Positions 23,457 through 30,464 of a stretch of 30,464 nucleotides of DNA are shown here, in pieces. The stretch lies in NCBI GenBank assembly GCA_002449335.1, contig DKDL01000026.1, positions 1 to 30,464 on the forward strand, written 5' to 3'. The DNA is from Succinatimonas sp. UBA6849. GTDB taxonomy: Bacteria; Pseudomonadota; Gammaproteobacteria; Enterobacterales; Succinivibrionaceae. The translations under genes and the position numbers were made by a program. The notes under the pieces were generated by a model, which had not been told where the DNA came from, did no database searches, and worked only from the letters and a program-made list of their open reading frames with translations. Numbering within the stretch: position 1 is the first letter of the stretch; each line of letters begins with the position of its first letter.

Positions 23457-24479
23457 ATGACCGAGCAAGAATTTACAACATACAAGAAAGAGCTTTTAGC
23501 AAAAATAGGCGAGCTTTATAAAAGCGATGAGTTATTCAAAATCATCGATCTTTTAGAAAACAGTGAGCTTGATTTTGACTTATGCATGGAGCTAATTAGA
23601 ACCTATATCAATGCTGCTAACAGAACCTCTGATCCTTTCTCTTTATTTGAAAAAGCTGAGATTTTATTAGATAAGTTCTCACTAGAAGGTAAAGTTTCAG
23701 CTAAATACCATTTTTACAGAGGCTATATCCTCTTTAAGAAAGGACTTATAGCTGACAGCTTAATTCGTTTTGAAGCGGCTCTAAAACATGCCTCAGTCAT
23801 GGATGGTCAGTTATTCTCAAACATTACCATCATGATTGATAATGCCAAGCGACTTTTAGATAAGGCTGAGTTTAAAGGCTTAGATGAGAATGACTCTAAA
23901 GAGCTTTTAGCTTTTATTGAAAAGAACTTTGGTAAAGCAAATCACTTATGTGAATTCTCCCATGTTTCTTTATATCAGATAGCTCCTACAAAAGATCATG
24001 ACTACAACCTGATTGTAAGTGTAGGTCTTAGTGGTAAAAATAAGGAAAACGATTCAAATTCAGAGAATATTGAATTGTGTCTTGCTCTGCCTAAAGACTA
24101 CAGATTTAATAAAGACTCAAAATCAGCATTTGAGATTTATATGTTAATTGAGATAATAAGCTATCTTATTACAGAGAAAAATTCTGTAGGTTTTGGTTAT
24201 TATCTTGAAAAGGAAAGCGGTTTTTCAAAGAGAACTGCTTTTACAGGTGCCATGCTTGCTTCATTAGGAGAATATCCTAAAGAGAGCCAGTCTGTTACCT
24301 TATCCTCAGGACGTAATGTAAACTTTTATGAATTATTACCACTACGTCCTATGGAACTTAATTTTAGAAAAACTCACAGTGCTCATGAACTGTTAGAGCT
24401 TTTCAAAAAACATCTTATAAAACTGACACCTTTTATCAGTACTCGAGATGATGTCTGCCAAAGACTGAATAAAGAGTAG
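23457..24479 (+). CDS. SUFU (suppressor of fused)-domain protein with helical N-terminus
   Basis: A 340-residue cytosolic protein. The N-terminal half (about residues 1-150) is helical and TPR-like, with repeated Leu/Ala/Tyr positions (YHFYRGYILFKKGLIADSLI). The C-terminal half (about 165-325) resembles the SUFU domain seen in many bacterial polymorphic-toxin immunity proteins: strands around YNLIVSVGLSG, the IELCLALPKDYRF segment, and NFYELLPLRPMELNF followed by the HSAHELLELF helix. Function here is unknown and no toxin gene is adjacent. The start follows a terminator immediately, so the expression route is unclear. It separates the two ilvIH pairs. Confidence 0.72.
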   Translation: MTEQEFTTYKKELLAKIGELYKSDELFKIIDLLENSELDFDLCMELIRTYINAANRTSDPFSLFEKAEILLDKFSLEGKVSAKYHFYRGYILFKKGLIADSLIRFEAALKHASVMDGQLFSNITIMIDNAKRLLDKAEFKGLDENDSKELLAFIEKNFGKANHLCEFSHVSLYQIAPTKDHDYNLIVSVGLSGKNKENDSNSENIELCLALPKDYRFNKDSKSAFEIYMLIEIISYLITEKNSVGFGYYLEKESGFSKRTAFTGAMLASLGEYPKESQSVTLSSGRNVNFYELLPLRPMELNFRKTHSAHELLELFKKHLIKLTPFISTRDDVCQRLNKE

Positions 24480-24499
24480 AATTGAATAAAGAGTAGAAT
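24466..24499 (+). repeat. Perfect 17-bp tandem duplication at the SUFU gene end
   Basis: The unit TGAATAAAGAGTAGAAT is present at 24466-24482 and again at 24483-24499. The SUFU stop codon (TAG, 24477-24479) is in the first unit. It looks like a recent small duplication. Confidence 0.85.
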
Positions 24500-24530
24500 A
24501 GTTTCATTAAGTTTTTATAGATTTATTTAG

Positions 24531-24602
24531 TAGTAAGCGAAAAAAGAGGAGGCTGCAGCTATGACATATAACCGACAGATCACAATAAACTATTGCTTAC
24601 TA
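24531..24602 (+). promoter_or_regulatory. Long-range inverted repeat enclosing the leader-peptide start
   Basis: TAGTAAGC (24531-24538) and GCTTACTA (24595-24602) are perfect complements that bracket the GAGGAGG ribosome site and most of the leader ORF. Ribosome position on the leader would decide whether they pair. A second small hairpin (CCGTA/TACGG) lies at about 24635-24652. No classical T-tract terminator is seen. Confidence 0.4.
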
Positions 24603-24617
24603 GTACGAGTGCGCTAA
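24561..24617 (+). CDS. Probable leader peptide of the second ilvIH operon (18 aa)
   Basis: A short ORF with a very strong GAGGAGG ribosome site 8 bases before its ATG. It encodes MTYNRQITINYCLLVRVR, which has Ile, Ile, Leu, Leu, Val and Val in its last 12 residues. It ends about 75 bases before ilvI copy 2. Branched-chain residue-rich leaders are the classical attenuators of ilv operons (ilvL, ivbL). The composition and position fit that role, although the codon run is less dense than in E. coli and no clear terminator follows. It could also be a translational leader. Confidence 0.6.
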   Translation: MTYNRQITINYCLLVRVR

Positions 24618-24691
24618 TGACTGTTGCCGTAGATTTACGGTAGATATGATTTGATGTTTTAAAGATAAAAAAGATTTTAGAGATAAAAAAT

Positions 24692-26416
24692 ATGGAACAG
24701 TTAAACGGTGCACAGCAGGTTGTTAGAGTTTTAGAAGATCTTGGAGTAACCAGAATTTTTGGTTATCCAGGTGCTGCTGTTACAGATATTTATGATGAGT
24801 TATATGACTCAAAGAAAGTTGTTCACACTTTAGCTCGTCACGAGCAGGGTGCAGTTCACATGGCAGACGGTTATGCCAGAGCTACAGGTAAAGTAGGTGT
24901 AGCAATCGTAACCTCAGGTCCGGGTGCTACTAATACTGTTACCGCACTGGCAACAGCTTATGGTGATTCAATTCCTTTAGTTTTAATTACAGGTCAGGTA
25001 AGTACAGATTTAATCGGTACTGATGCTTTCCAGGAAGTTGATACCATGGGTGTTACAAGACCTGTTGTAAAATACAGCTTCTTATGTAAAAAGCCTGAGG
25101 ATATTGCTAAAAACCTGCGCAAAGCTTTCTTTATTGCTTCAACTGGCAGAAAAGGTCCTGTTGTAGTTGATATTCCAAAGAACTGCCAGAGCAGAAACTA
25201 TTTCTTTGATTATGATACCAACCCTGATGTAAAGATCCGCTCTTATAATCCTACTGTTTATGGTCATAAAGGACAGGTAAAAAGAGCTGTAAATGAGATC
25301 TTAAAGGCTCAACACCCTGTTATGTTAATCGGTGGTGGTGTAGTACAGGGAGATGCTACACAAGAAGTTTATAAGATAGCAAAAAGATTAAACTTACCTG
25401 TTGTAAGTACTCTTATGGGCATCTCTGGATTCCCAGCATCTGATCCAAACTATTTGGGCATGTTAGGTATGCATGGCTTGTATGAAGCTAATGAAACCAT
25501 GCACCATTCAGATTTAATCTTTGCAGTAGGTACTCGTTTTGCCGATAGAGCAACTAATAAAGTATCTAAGTTCTGTCCTGATGCTACCATCGTTCATATC
25601 GATGTTGATCCTGCTTCAATTTCAAAGACAGTTCAGGCAGATATCCCAATTGTTGGTGATGCTAAGACTGTTTTAAATCAGATCATTTCAACATTAGATG
25701 AGTCTGATACTTCAAAACAGCCTGACTTAAAACCATGGTGGGATGAAATTAACACCTATAAACAAAAGCACTGCCTGTCTTATTCAAAGAAAGACGGAAT
25801 TATAAGACCTCAGGAAGTAATCGAGACTATCTCGAGAGTAAGTCATGAATTAGGTATTGATCCTTATGTAACCACTGATGTAGGTCAGCATCAGATGTTT
25901 ACAGCTCAGTACTTTAAGTTTGAAAAACCTCGTCACTTTATAACTTCAGGTGGTCTAGGTACCATGGGCTTAGGCTTCCCCGCAGCTATCGGTGCTAAGT
26001 TTGCAATTCCTGATGCAACCGTAATCTGTATCTCAGGTGACGGATCTTTCCAGATGAATATGCAGGAATTGGCTGTTTGCAGAAAATACAATTTACCAGT
26101 TAAAGTTTTCATTTTAGATAACTCTGTATTAGGTATGGTTCGTCAGTTCCAGACTGTATTCTACGACCACCGTTACAGTGCTACTAATCTTGATGGAAAC
26201 CCAGACTTTGTAAAGTTAGTTGAAGCTTATGGCTTTAAAGGTATCAGAGTAACAGATGAAAGCAAACTTGAGAGTACTGTAAGAGAAGTACTCAAGGCTA
26301 AAGATGAGTTTATCTTAGTGGATGTTGTAACCGATACCAACACCAAGGTAATGCCATGGTTAAGAGCAAATGGCTCAATGGTTGATATGATGTTAAATGA
26401 TGAGGAGAACAAATAA
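24692..26416 (+). CDS. ilvI: Acetolactate synthase large subunit, copy 2
   Basis: A second, complete 574-residue acetolactate synthase large subunit that clearly aligns with copy 1 throughout but differs at many positions. The catalytic Glu51 (RHEQ) and the ThDP motif (GDGSFQ to DN) are intact. Two active-region differences stand out: GYPGAAVTDIYDEL replaces GYPGGAVLDIYDAL, and the Trp that sets preference for 2-ketobutyrate is Phe486 (MVRQFQ, codon TTC). E. coli AHAS I, which has no such preference, also lacks Trp here. A weak AGAG ribosome site precedes ATG 24692. The stop overlaps the small-subunit ATG (TAATG). It is preceded by the leader ORF. Confidence 0.95.
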   Translation: MEQLNGAQQVVRVLEDLGVTRIFGYPGAAVTDIYDELYDSKKVVHTLARHEQGAVHMADGYARATGKVGVAIVTSGPGATNTVTALATAYGDSIPLVLITGQVSTDLIGTDAFQEVDTMGVTRPVVKYSFLCKKPEDIAKNLRKAFFIASTGRKGPVVVDIPKNCQSRNYFFDYDTNPDVKIRSYNPTVYGHKGQVKRAVNEILKAQHPVMLIGGGVVQGDATQEVYKIAKRLNLPVVSTLMGISGFPASDPNYLGMLGMHGLYEANETMHHSDLIFAVGTRFADRATNKVSKFCPDATIVHIDVDPASISKTVQADIPIVGDAKTVLNQIISTLDESDTSKQPDLKPWWDEINTYKQKHCLSYSKKDGIIRPQEVIETISRVSHELGIDPYVTTDVGQHQMFTAQYFKFEKPRHFITSGGLGTMGLGFPAAIGAKFAIPDATVICISGDGSFQMNMQELAVCRKYNLPVKVFILDNSVLGMVRQFQTVFYDHRYSATNLDGNPDFVKLVEAYGFKGIRVTDESKLESTVREVLKAKDEFILVDVVTDTNTKVMPWLRANGSMVDMMLNDEENK

Positions 26417-26919
26417 TGAGACACGTAATTTCCATTCTGATTGAAAATGAGGCTGGTGCTCTGTCACGTGTCGTAGGTTTGTTCTCACAGCGTGGTTATA
26501 ACATCGACAGCTTGACTGTAGCTCCTACAGATGATGCAACCTTATCACGCTGTACTATCTTAACCTCAGGAGATAAGAGCGAAGCAGAGCAAATCACCAA
26601 GCAGCTACATAAGCTAGTTTGCGTTTACCGTGTATCAGCCCTTCTAGATGAAGCTGAAGGTGGTATCGAGCGCGAAATGGTCTTAGTAAAGGTAAGCACT
26701 CCTAACCGTAATGTAAGAGATGAGGTAAAGAGTTTAGCTGATATCTTTAATGCCAAGATCATTGATGTTAATGCTGAGATCTTTACCTTAGAGTATGTAG
26801 GCAATTCAGAGGAAACTGATAACTTTATTTCTACTCTTTGTAAGTTAGCAGAAGTAATTGAAGTGGTTCGTTCTGGTGTCTTAGGTATTGCTAAAGGCAC
26901 TCACTATATGAAGCCTTAA
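26416..26919 (+). CDS. ilvH: Acetolactate synthase small regulatory subunit, copy 2
   Basis: A 167-residue ACT-domain regulatory subunit, the same length as copy 1 and starting RHVISILIENEAGALSRVVG. The valine-site Gly and Ser are kept. The second half (REMVLVKVSTPNRNVRDEVK) matches the IlvH C-terminal domain and is closer to E. coli IlvH (REIMLVKIQ) than copy 1 is. Its ATG overlaps the large-subunit stop by one base, so the subunits are translationally coupled. The gene ends before a convergent hairpin shared with rmuC. Confidence 0.95.
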   Translation: MRHVISILIENEAGALSRVVGLFSQRGYNIDSLTVAPTDDATLSRCTILTSGDKSEAEQITKQLHKLVCVYRVSALLDEAEGGIEREMVLVKVSTPNRNVRDEVKSLADIFNAKIIDVNAEIFTLEYVGNSEETDNFISTLCKLAEVIEVVRSGVLGIAKGTHYMKP

Positions 26920-26941
26920 TAACATCTAAACCAATTAAACA

Positions 26942-26965
26942 AAAGGCTAGCGCAAGCTAGCCTTT
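26942..26965. terminator. Bidirectional terminator between ilvH copy 2 and rmuC
   Basis: A perfect 10-bp stem (26942-26951 with 26956-26965) with a GCAA tetraloop. On the minus strand it is followed by a T-rich stretch (for rmuC). On the plus strand only T3 follows, so it is stronger for rmuC. Confidence 0.78.
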
Positions 26966-26988
26966 GTAAAAAGGCTATTTAAGCTTAT

Positions 26989-28485
26989 CTAATTATCGAT
27001 AGTAAAGCCAACTGAAGGACCTTCAGTTTTATCCTCTTCTTTTGTCTCACCTTCAACATCAATAACTTTGTCATTTTCAAGAGCTTTTAACTCTCTAGAT
27101 GAGTTGGCATCAAACTTATCAATCATGGATTTAAAGTTACCTTTACCTTTATAAAGTCTGTTCTCAAGCTCATCAACGCTGTCTCTTAGTTTCTTCTCAG
27201 CAGTGGTTATCTTTTCACAAGAATCGATGACATTATTGAATTTTGCGTTAATCTTTTGCGCAAATGAAGCTAAAGCTCTCATTCTGTCAGATTGTTCTGC
27301 TAATACCCATAAGTTGCCTACTACTCTTAGAGCAGGTAATAAAGTAGAAGGGGATACTAAAAAGATCTTGTTCTGAGCTGCTCTATCATATAGGGCAGAG
27401 TCAGCATATAAAGCATCAGTCAAAGCAGCATCAACCGGTACAAACATAAAGACAAAGCTAGGACTGTTCAAAGATTCATAGGAGCTGTAATCCTTTTTGA
27501 TAAGCTCATTTAAGTGAGAATTTAATGAATCAATATGAGCTTTCATGGCTGTGTTCTTTTCATTCTCACTTTGAGCATTGATAAAGCTTGTATATGCTGT
27601 AAGTGAGCATTTGGCATCAATGATTAAGCAGTGGTTATCAGGCAGTCTTACTACAGCATCAGGACGACCTCTCTCTCCTAAACTTCTGTCACCTGCTACC
27701 TCACGTTCATACTCAATACCTAATCTTAAGCCAGAAGCATTTAAGACTCGTTCTAGCTGTAATTCACCCCACATACCCTGAGATTTACCACCAGAGCGCA
27801 GAGCTTTAGTTAATTCCTCAGCCTGTTTTGATAAAGTAGAGTGTGACTCTTCTAGGATCTTAATTTCTTTTTGTAATTCACCTGAGCGCTTAGCGTTATT
27901 CTCCTGAGTTGCTGCAATAAAGTTCTTAAAGTTAACTAACTCCTCTTTTAGAGGATTAACTACCTGACTGAAGTTCTCTTTAGATGTTTTGCTCAGATCC
28001 TCAGTACCAGCTTTTACAAGGTTATGACCCATAACCTTTAACTGCTCCTGTAATTCTTTGTATGAGGTGTCAAAGCTCTTTTGTAATTCCTGATTTAAGA
28101 CTTTATTAGATTCGATATCTGAACGCAGTGAAGCATTCATAGCATTCAAAGAATTTACCTGAGTTAAAGCTTCATCTAATTTAGTCTTTAATTGAGCATC
28201 TTCACTGTTTAAGCGATTGTTATCAAAAAGTAGACGATCACGCTCAGAGATGAGCGCTGTTCTTTCTTGATTAAAATTGCTTAACTGATCCTGTAAAGAC
28301 TTTAAATAGTTATTGCTGTTTGTAAGTGAGTCTTCAGCTGCTTTTAGATTGGCAGCATCAGTTGCACTTTGTTCTGATAACTTAGAATTCTCTTTGGTAA
28401 TTTCAATGAATTTATAAATAAAAAAGCAAAGTAACAGTGCTAGAACACTAATCACAAGATTTGGCAGAGTAAGTAGGTTTTCCAT
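26989..28485 (-). CDS. rmuC: DNA recombination protein RmuC
   Basis: A 498-residue protein with an N-terminal membrane anchor (about residues 7-26), a long coiled coil (about 28-215) and the RmuC domain (about 225-440) of the PD-(D/E)XK nuclease type. Landmarks are KSQGMWGELQLERVLNASGL, GRPDAVVRLPDNHCLIIDAK with the candidate Asp and DAK, and FMFVPVDAAL. In E. coli loss of RmuC raises inversions at short inverted repeats. The acidic tail (about 465-498) is probably disordered. The ATG at 28485 begins the hydrophobic anchor directly. It stands alone between two hairpins. Confidence 0.94.
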   Translation of the reverse strand: MENLLTLPNLVISVLALLLCFFIYKFIEITKENSKLSEQSATDAANLKAAEDSLTNSNNYLKSLQDQLSNFNQERTALISERDRLLFDNNRLNSEDAQLKTKLDEALTQVNSLNAMNASLRSDIESNKVLNQELQKSFDTSYKELQEQLKVMGHNLVKAGTEDLSKTSKENFSQVVNPLKEELVNFKNFIAATQENNAKRSGELQKEIKILEESHSTLSKQAEELTKALRSGGKSQGMWGELQLERVLNASGLRLGIEYEREVAGDRSLGERGRPDAVVRLPDNHCLIIDAKCSLTAYTSFINAQSENEKNTAMKAHIDSLNSHLNELIKKDYSSYESLNSPSFVFMFVPVDAALTDALYADSALYDRAAQNKIFLVSPSTLLPALRVVGNLWVLAEQSDRMRALASFAQKINAKFNNVIDSCEKITTAEKKLRDSVDELENRLYKGKGNFKSMIDKFDANSSRELKALENDKVIDVEGETKEEDKTEGPSVGFTIDN

Positions 28486-28617
28486 TGATAAGCCTTAAAT
28501 TGCATGAACTAGAAAATATACATATATTATATTCCAAAAGTAATGCAAATATTAAGTATATTGTAAAAAATTCCTAAAGAGGCGATTGTGTAGGGGTAAT
28601 AAAGAAAAGCGAGGGCA

Positions 28618-28655
28618 AATTAAAAGTTCCAGCTCAAAGGCTGGAACTTTTAATT
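28618..28655 (-). terminator. Strong hairpin terminator of the lipoprotein gene
   Basis: A perfect 16-bp inverted repeat (28618-28633 with 28640-28655) with a 6-base loop, starting 17 bases past the lipoprotein stop. The arms end in T/A-rich runs that can serve as the T tract. It is symmetric, so it could also stop plus-strand read-through. Confidence 0.8.
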
Positions 28656-28672
28656 GAAACTAATTTTGTGTA

Positions 28673-29578
28673 CTAATTGGAATCAGCGCAGAACTCAAGA
28701 TTGTCTGTATCAACTTCTACGACAGTCTTGTCACTTTCTTTTTCAAACTTGATCTTACCATCCTCGGTTGCGCCAACTACAAGACCTGGCTCCTTGGTAT
28801 CGATAGTACACATTCTCATCTTACCGTTACGGGAGTTTTTCTTCATGATCTCCTGTTGAGCTTGCTGGATCACAGAAAGCTGAGTTGCAACGCTCTTAAA
28901 GTCTGAATTCTCAAGATCAGCATTGGTGATGGTTGTATTACCTTCTTCAGCTGCTAACTTTGCACGAGCCTCTTCTTTGTTTTTCTCAAGCTCTTTAGCC
29001 TTTTCTTCTTCCATTGCCTTTTGAATTTCAAGAACAGTAAGGTTCTTACCATCAATTTCCTTGAACTTATCAAATCTGTTTCTTACAAAAGTACAATGAC
29101 CATAAGGTAAGCGTTCTGATGATTCAGCTAATGATCTTAAGAAGCGAGCTTTGGTATTGTTTTGTACAAGCTTGCCATTGACTCTTACAGGAGCGTTTTT
29201 ACATAGTTCAGGAGTGATAACAGAGAACATGTTGAAGTTATCATCCTCATCAAAGTAAATGGCCATATTACAGTCAGAATCCTGATAAGTGTATACTGAT
29301 AAGACACCTATGGACTTAATAAAGGATTCATCCTCACGGCTACTTTCTTGCAACTTATAATCTAAAGCAGCATTGATCTTTGAGAAAGGTACACCTTCTA
29401 AAAGCTTACTGTAGGTATCAATCATATAGTCATGATCTTTATCTCCTGTAGAGATACCTAACTTATCGTGAATAACGGTTTGAGTTCCTTTCAAAAAGCC
29501 ATTATAGACAGAGCATCCTGTAGCTAATGATAGACATAATGAGGCTACACACATTACCTTGAAATATTTATTTAACAT
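28673..29578 (-). CDS. Lipoprotein of unknown function
   Basis: A 301-residue secreted lipoprotein. The signal peptide (about residues 1-21) ends in LATGC, with Cys22 as the lipidation site. Ser23 at position +2 favours the outer membrane. The mature protein has a globular part (about 40-175) with several cysteines (DSDCNM, ELCKNA, GHCTF) that could form disulfides. A charged helical stretch (about 186-216, rich in Glu, Lys and Ala) follows, then a C-terminal part with MRMCTID and LEFCADS. I do not recognise a family. It is monocistronic, with its promoter presumably in 29579-29740. Confidence 0.82.
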   Translation of the reverse strand: MLNKYFKVMCVASLCLSLATGCSVYNGFLKGTQTVIHDKLGISTGDKDHDYMIDTYSKLLEGVPFSKINAALDYKLQESSREDESFIKSIGVLSVYTYQDSDCNMAIYFDEDDNFNMFSVITPELCKNAPVRVNGKLVQNNTKARFLRSLAESSERLPYGHCTFVRNRFDKFKEIDGKNLTVLEIQKAMEEEKAKELEKNKEEARAKLAAEEGNTTITNADLENSDFKSVATQLSVIQQAQQEIMKKNSRNGKMRMCTIDTKEPGLVVGATEDGKIKFEKESDKTVVEVDTDNLEFCADSN

Positions 29579-29773
29579 GCAAGTTCCTTTTGCAGAATTG
29601 TTTTGATTTGTATTGCCCTGAAGCGTTGTTGGTTTTATTTATTGTCAGAGCAACAGAATTGTACAAGAATAGGTGTTTAAAAGAATTGAGTTAAAGCTAA
29701 AAAGGTACCGCAGTCTCAATTATTGTGGAACTTTAGCTTGCATTAGTGAGTAAGGTAACGTTTTTGAATGCTA

Positions 29774-29782
29774 TGATATATT
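29774..29782 (+). promoter_or_regulatory. Possible extended -10 of the small-protein gene
   Basis: 29774-29782 reads TGATATATT, an extended -10 type element, 33 bases before ATG 29816. No -35 is evident. Confidence 0.35.
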
Positions 29783-29815
29783 ACTCCCAAGATGTGTTTG
29801 TTTATGAAGGCTGAA

Positions 29816-30001
29816 ATGGCAAGACCAATAAAAGAGATTCCAACTTTAGATGGTGAGGCGGCAATTTCCTTCTTAAAGAGAGCTGAAGCTACTGAAAAAC
29901 TATATTTTGAAAGAAAAAAGAATGGTACTTTCAAAGATATTACCAAAGATCCTAATCATCAAAATATCATGAAAAAACTGAATAATCCAAAAATTATCTA
30001 A
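29816..30001 (+). CDS. Small protein of a GNAT toxin-antitoxin-like pair (61 aa)
   Basis: A 61-residue basic protein beginning MARPIKEIPTLDGEAAISFL. From memory, small proteins with the opening MARPIK-x-T/I-P-x-L-x-G-x-D/E-A commonly precede a GNAT acetyltransferase gene and behave like antitoxin partners; I could not check this. Downstream, at 30093-30206, is a decayed GNAT-like fragment, which supports the pairing. I chose ATG 29816 (AAGG 5 bases upstream) over ATG 29792 because the conserved sequence starts there. The C-terminus (HQNIMKKLNNPKII) is basic. With its partner broken it may now be an orphan. Confidence 0.65.
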   Translation: MARPIKEIPTLDGEAAISFLKRAEATEKLYFERKKNGTFKDITKDPNHQNIMKKLNNPKII

Positions 30002-30092
30002 AGCTGAAAATCTTTCAATCAGGATAATTTTAATTTATAACATGACTCAATTAATTCTGAACAGGAGTCTTATTGTTTCATGAAGATATAGT

Positions 30093-30206
30093 GTGCTTGA
30101 TGATTTTTTTGATAATGAAGCTCATCTTTATGATGAGCGTTTTATGGGCAAGACATACTGTTATGTGAAGGAACTAGATTTTGAACAGCAAGAAAAGGAG
30201 CTATAA
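30093..30206 (+). pseudogene. Decayed GNAT acetyltransferase fragment
   Basis: The frame from 30093 reads VLDDFFDNEAHLYDERF, then MGKTYCYVKELDFEQ and a short tail to TAA 30206. In intact GNAT partners of small MARPIK proteins I expect an N-terminal segment of the form LDDFFxxxAxLYxxxLxGKTYxF, so this looks like the N-terminal region of such an enzyme. It stops before the acetyl-CoA site. There is no good start codon: only a GTG at 30093, with a stop just upstream. A neighbouring frame (FHEDIV, near 30077-30093) may hold the preceding residues, implying a frameshift. The assignment is from pattern memory. Confidence 0.5.
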
Positions 30207-30294
30207 ATAGTAGCCAGTTTTACCGATCATTGTCGGTTAGAGCTTAAAACTAAGAATATAATCTGATTTGCTGTTTCAAAAGCTTTAATCAACT

Positions 30295-30464
30295 TTATTT
30301 TTTAGAAGTATCTAGTTCATTTATTTTTCTAGACAATTCTTTTATCTCATTTATGAGTGTTGGTATTTTGGTAGAAGGATCATCTCCTAAAACTTGTTTT
30401 GACACTATATCTGCATTTTTTATTGCAATATCAGTCCTTTCTACGTAACTTTCCCAAGACCCTG
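30295..30464 (-). CDS. C-terminus of an unidentified gene, cut by the window edge
   Basis: An open minus-strand frame runs from the right edge to TAA at 30297-30295, giving about 55 residues. It contains ESYVERTDIAIKNADIVSK, then LGDDPSTKIPTLINEIKEL and SRKINELDTSKK. The charged helical end looks coding, and no stop interrupts it. The start lies outside the window. The family cannot be recognised from this fragment. Confidence 0.55.
   Translation of the reverse strand, partial: GSWESYVERTDIAIKNADIVSKQVLGDDPSTKIPTLINEIKELSRKINELDTSKK

Noticed and set aside
24477..24560. Tandem 17-bp unit as part of a CRISPR or regulatory array
   Set aside because: There are only two adjacent copies with no spacers.

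Overview
The window reads as chromosomal DNA of an AT-rich gammaproteobacterium. The evidence is the ybeZ-ybeY-ybeX-lnt cluster behind miaB, a YdiJ-type D-2-hydroxyacid dehydrogenase, ilvIH acetolactate synthase, RmuC, and a Gln/Gln/Met tRNA cluster. A Succinivibrionaceae-like host is my guess from composition and gene mix; it is not demonstrated. There are no phage structural genes, IS elements or CRISPR arrays.

Layout. 1-441 is non-coding apart from a long hairpin downstream of lnt. 442-6880 (minus strand) is a compact block in transcription order: a 52-residue VbhA-like antitoxin too short for ordinary ORF calling, a Fic AMP-transferase, miaB, ybeZ (PhoH-like), ybeY, ybeX and lnt. It covers toxin control, tRNA thiomethylation, rRNA maturation and lipoprotein acylation. 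7287-9179 (minus) is a three-gene cluster: a DIP1984-family coiled-coil protein, a small Cys-containing protein, and a divergent FtsZ-like protein that has lost both Gly-rich GTP-binding loops but keeps the T7-loop aspartates. An unusually long non-coding stretch (9180-9961) follows. 9962-12644 (plus) holds a Tat-exported HD-domain protein followed directly by tatA, tatB and tatC, so a Tat substrate sits beside its own translocase. 12714-15579 (minus) holds an OafA-type acyltransferase with an SGNH domain and a HAD hydrolase. 15832-16374 is a four-helix membrane protein.

16520-16987 is the tRNA cluster: a near-consensus promoter, tRNA-Gln(TTG), tRNA-Gln(CTG), tRNA-Met(CAT), a terminator, then an identical second tRNA-Gln(CTG). 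17568-23408 (plus) runs ydiJ, a PEMT/ICMT-like methyltransferase, ilvI and ilvH. A suppressor-of-fused (SUFU) domain protein follows, and then a second complete ilvIH pair (24692-26919) preceded by a probable Ile/Leu/Val leader peptide. The two large subunits differ at the specificity-determining Trp: copy 1 has Trp and copy 2 has Phe. The tail carries rmuC and a lipoprotein (both minus), then a small conserved protein beside a decayed GNAT-acetyltransferase fragment, and a truncated minus-strand gene at the right edge.

The best candidates for something undescribed are the GTPase-dead FtsZ-like protein with its two companions, the hidden VbhA-Fic pair at the head of the miaB-ybeZYX block, and the two differently regulated acetolactate synthases.
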